Positions 62,601-64,000 of a stretch of 64,000 nucleotides of DNA are shown here, one piece after another. The stretch lies in the NCBI RefSeq assembly GCF_023856365.1, contig NC_064555.1, forward strand, positions 20,718,254-20,782,253, written 5' to 3'. The notes under the pieces were generated by a model that saw only the letters and a list, made by a program, of their open reading frames with translations, was not told the origin of the DNA and did no database searches. How positions within the stretch are numbered: position 1 is the first letter of the stretch; the number at the start of each line of letters is the position of its first letter. The translations under genes and the position numbers were made by a program. The DNA comes from Brienomyrus brachyistius (taxonomy: Eukaryota > Chordata > Actinopteri > Osteoglossiformes > Mormyridae).

Positions 62601-63032
62601 AACAGAAAGCAGCTTTTCATAAATTGCTCTGTGGACAGCGAGCAAAGACTCGACAAATAACCCCGGATGGGCAGGTAGGTGAGCCCAGAGCCATTTGTGA
62701 CGCTGGAGATCCTGCGTATGGAAAGCTTCCTTCGAGAGCAAGTAGCATTCGAGGAGCTCGCCGTTTCGGAGAGCTCACCGTTTCACGCGTCCGCGTGTTT
62801 AGTTTGCCCGCCGTGCGGCGTCGTGCGCGTGTGAGCTCACTGTCTATGAATGTTACATAATGCCTAATGGGAAGCACGTGCAGCAGATGGCAGGCGGCAC
62901 GTCCCGGGGGGGTGGCTCCTGTCCCGGGGCTGTCCCGCGATGACACAGGGCAGGTGTCTCTGACTTCCCGGATCACCTTTCTGAGCATCTGTGGACTAGG
63001 GTCCTCCACCCTACAGCATGTAGTCGTTGGAT

Positions 63033-63053
63033 GGGGGGGGGGGGGGGGGGGGG
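63033..63053 (+). repeat. Poly-G tract
   Basis: An uninterrupted run of about 21 G. Confidence 0.9.
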
Positions 63054-63179
63054 CGACATCCACTGAGCGACCCGAGCGGCGACAACAGCTGCCGTGACCA
63101 TGTGACCCAGGAACAGTGATGGGGACTGTGCGGCTGGCTGGAACATCCCCCAGGTTTCGTTAACCGTTCGCTGCCTCAC

Positions 63180-63209
63180 CGTGCGCTTGATGGTCCGTCG
63201 CTGCGAATC
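63180..63209 (-). other. Possible 30-nt micro-exon of an unidentified gene
   Basis: On the minus strand a strong pyrimidine-rich acceptor (CCTCGTCTTCCCGCAG) is followed by ten codons, DSQRRTIKRT, and a good donor, GTGAGG. The surrounding 62.6-63.35 kb is more GC- and CpG-rich than the rest of the upstream region. No continuing exon in matching phase was established. It could be part of a neighbouring gene that starts beyond the window, or chance. Confidence 0.2.
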
Positions 63210-63319
63210 CTGCGGGAAGACGAGGTGACAGTGGTCCTTGCCACTGGAGCTCACGACTCGACCAGAGGTTTCGCTTAAAAAAAAGGACACCATAGGCCCA
63301 GGTGGACCCTAGCCAACCA

Positions 63320-64000
63320 GCCGCGACTTCCGGGGAGGCAGGACCTCAGCAAGGACGACGCTTTTCAGTCTTAACTTTAAATGTCCTGACAATGGAGTGT
63401 TGTGTCTGTGTTGGCTTGATTTTTACCCACTGAGCAAAAAAGGAAACTCCCCTACACAGGCCCCCAGACAAGACTCTTTCTGTTTTGTATTTCCATGGAA
63501 ACCCAGCAACTAAATTGCGAAAAGACAGAAAGCCAGCTCTTTGAAGAGAGGGACACCTGTTACCTCGCTTGATAGGGGCTGGAAACACAGTACATTTATA
63601 CATTATACCCGTGGCACTTGGTATCAGAATATAAAGGCTTGTTTTCGCAGGTGAAAGACAGTATTCATGTATAAACAGAGCCTCAAATATGAGAGCCATT
63701 CATTGATTAGTTTTCAGGCCATTTGGGATGGTTGTACTGTAAAAAAAAAAAATATATATCAAAATATACCATACAATATAAAACTAAAAGATCGGTCAGA
63801 ATTTTATCTTGTTTGCATGGGCACTAACCTTCATTGTATATTGCAAGAGATCATTTTGGTGTTATTATGCTATTGCACAAGCCAGGTGTTGATTTTATTT
63901 TATTATATTTTACTTTTTAATATGAATCATGTGTGCAATAATTACACATCGGGGCTCTGGCCCATGATCAGGGAGACCAGATCAGGAGGAAGATCGATTC
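63320..64000. other. Right edge, no recognised feature
   Basis: A 117-codon minus-strand frame at 63346-63699 resembles no family and lacks splice support. Otherwise AT-rich sequence to the window end. Confidence 0.35.

Noticed and set aside
62617..63063. 148-codon minus-strand frame near the right end
   Set aside because: It starts in the poly-C tract and its composition changes along its length. Apart from the small exon-like signal reported, no coding support was found.

Overview
The window is nuclear genomic DNA from a ray-finned fish. It has intron-split vertebrate genes with GT-AG borders, fish-type dispersed repeats (Tc1/mariner, Tigger-like, piggyBac-like and hAT-like remnants, tRNA-derived SINEs, an L1 piece), and many CA, TA and poly-G simple repeats. 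The species cannot be fixed from sequence alone. No bacterial or phage genes, CRISPR arrays or operons are present.

Three protein-coding genes are supported, all on the minus strand. From right to left in transcription order they are: cdk6 (seven coding exons, 56867 to 24442, 321 aa), a FAM133-type Lys/Ser-rich gene (ten coding exons, 18151 to 11034, 234 aa) and a short secreted granulin-family gene (five coding exons, 8413 to 5738, 316 aa). Every exon was placed by joining reading frames across splice sites, and the phases agree at all junctions. CDK6 next to FAM133B is also the human 7q21 order, so that pair is conserved synteny. The granulin gene is the extra member here.

Layout: 1-3.6 kb, unannotated intergenic DNA with CTCF-like motifs; 3.67-5.35 kb, a cluster of transposon, L1, retroviral and hAT remnants; 5.4-8.65 kb, granulin, with mariner-type debris in intron 1; 8.65-10.7 kb, intergenic with a decayed Tc1 element; 10.8-18.3 kb, FAM133, whose introns hold a SINE, a 46-bp minisatellite and a piggyBac-like MITE; 18.3-19.4 kb, SINEs; about 19.4-24.4 kb, probably the long cdk6 3' UTR; 24.4-56.9 kb, cdk6 with a 16-kb intron 3; 56.9-64 kb, upstream DNA with a nested mariner/SINE insertion, tandem repeats and one possible micro-exon of an unidentified gene.

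The genes do not form a pathway. CDK6 is the D-cyclin-dependent G1 kinase, granulins are secreted growth-factor-like proteins, and FAM133 is a low-complexity, probably nuclear protein of unknown function. The most notable observations are a granulin domain that has lost both cysteines of one predicted disulphide, an orphan half-granulin module in the same gene, a GC-AG intron in FAM133, a 43-bp tandem array beside cdk6 exon 3, and several datable transposon nestings. I did not find a convincing undescribed biological system.
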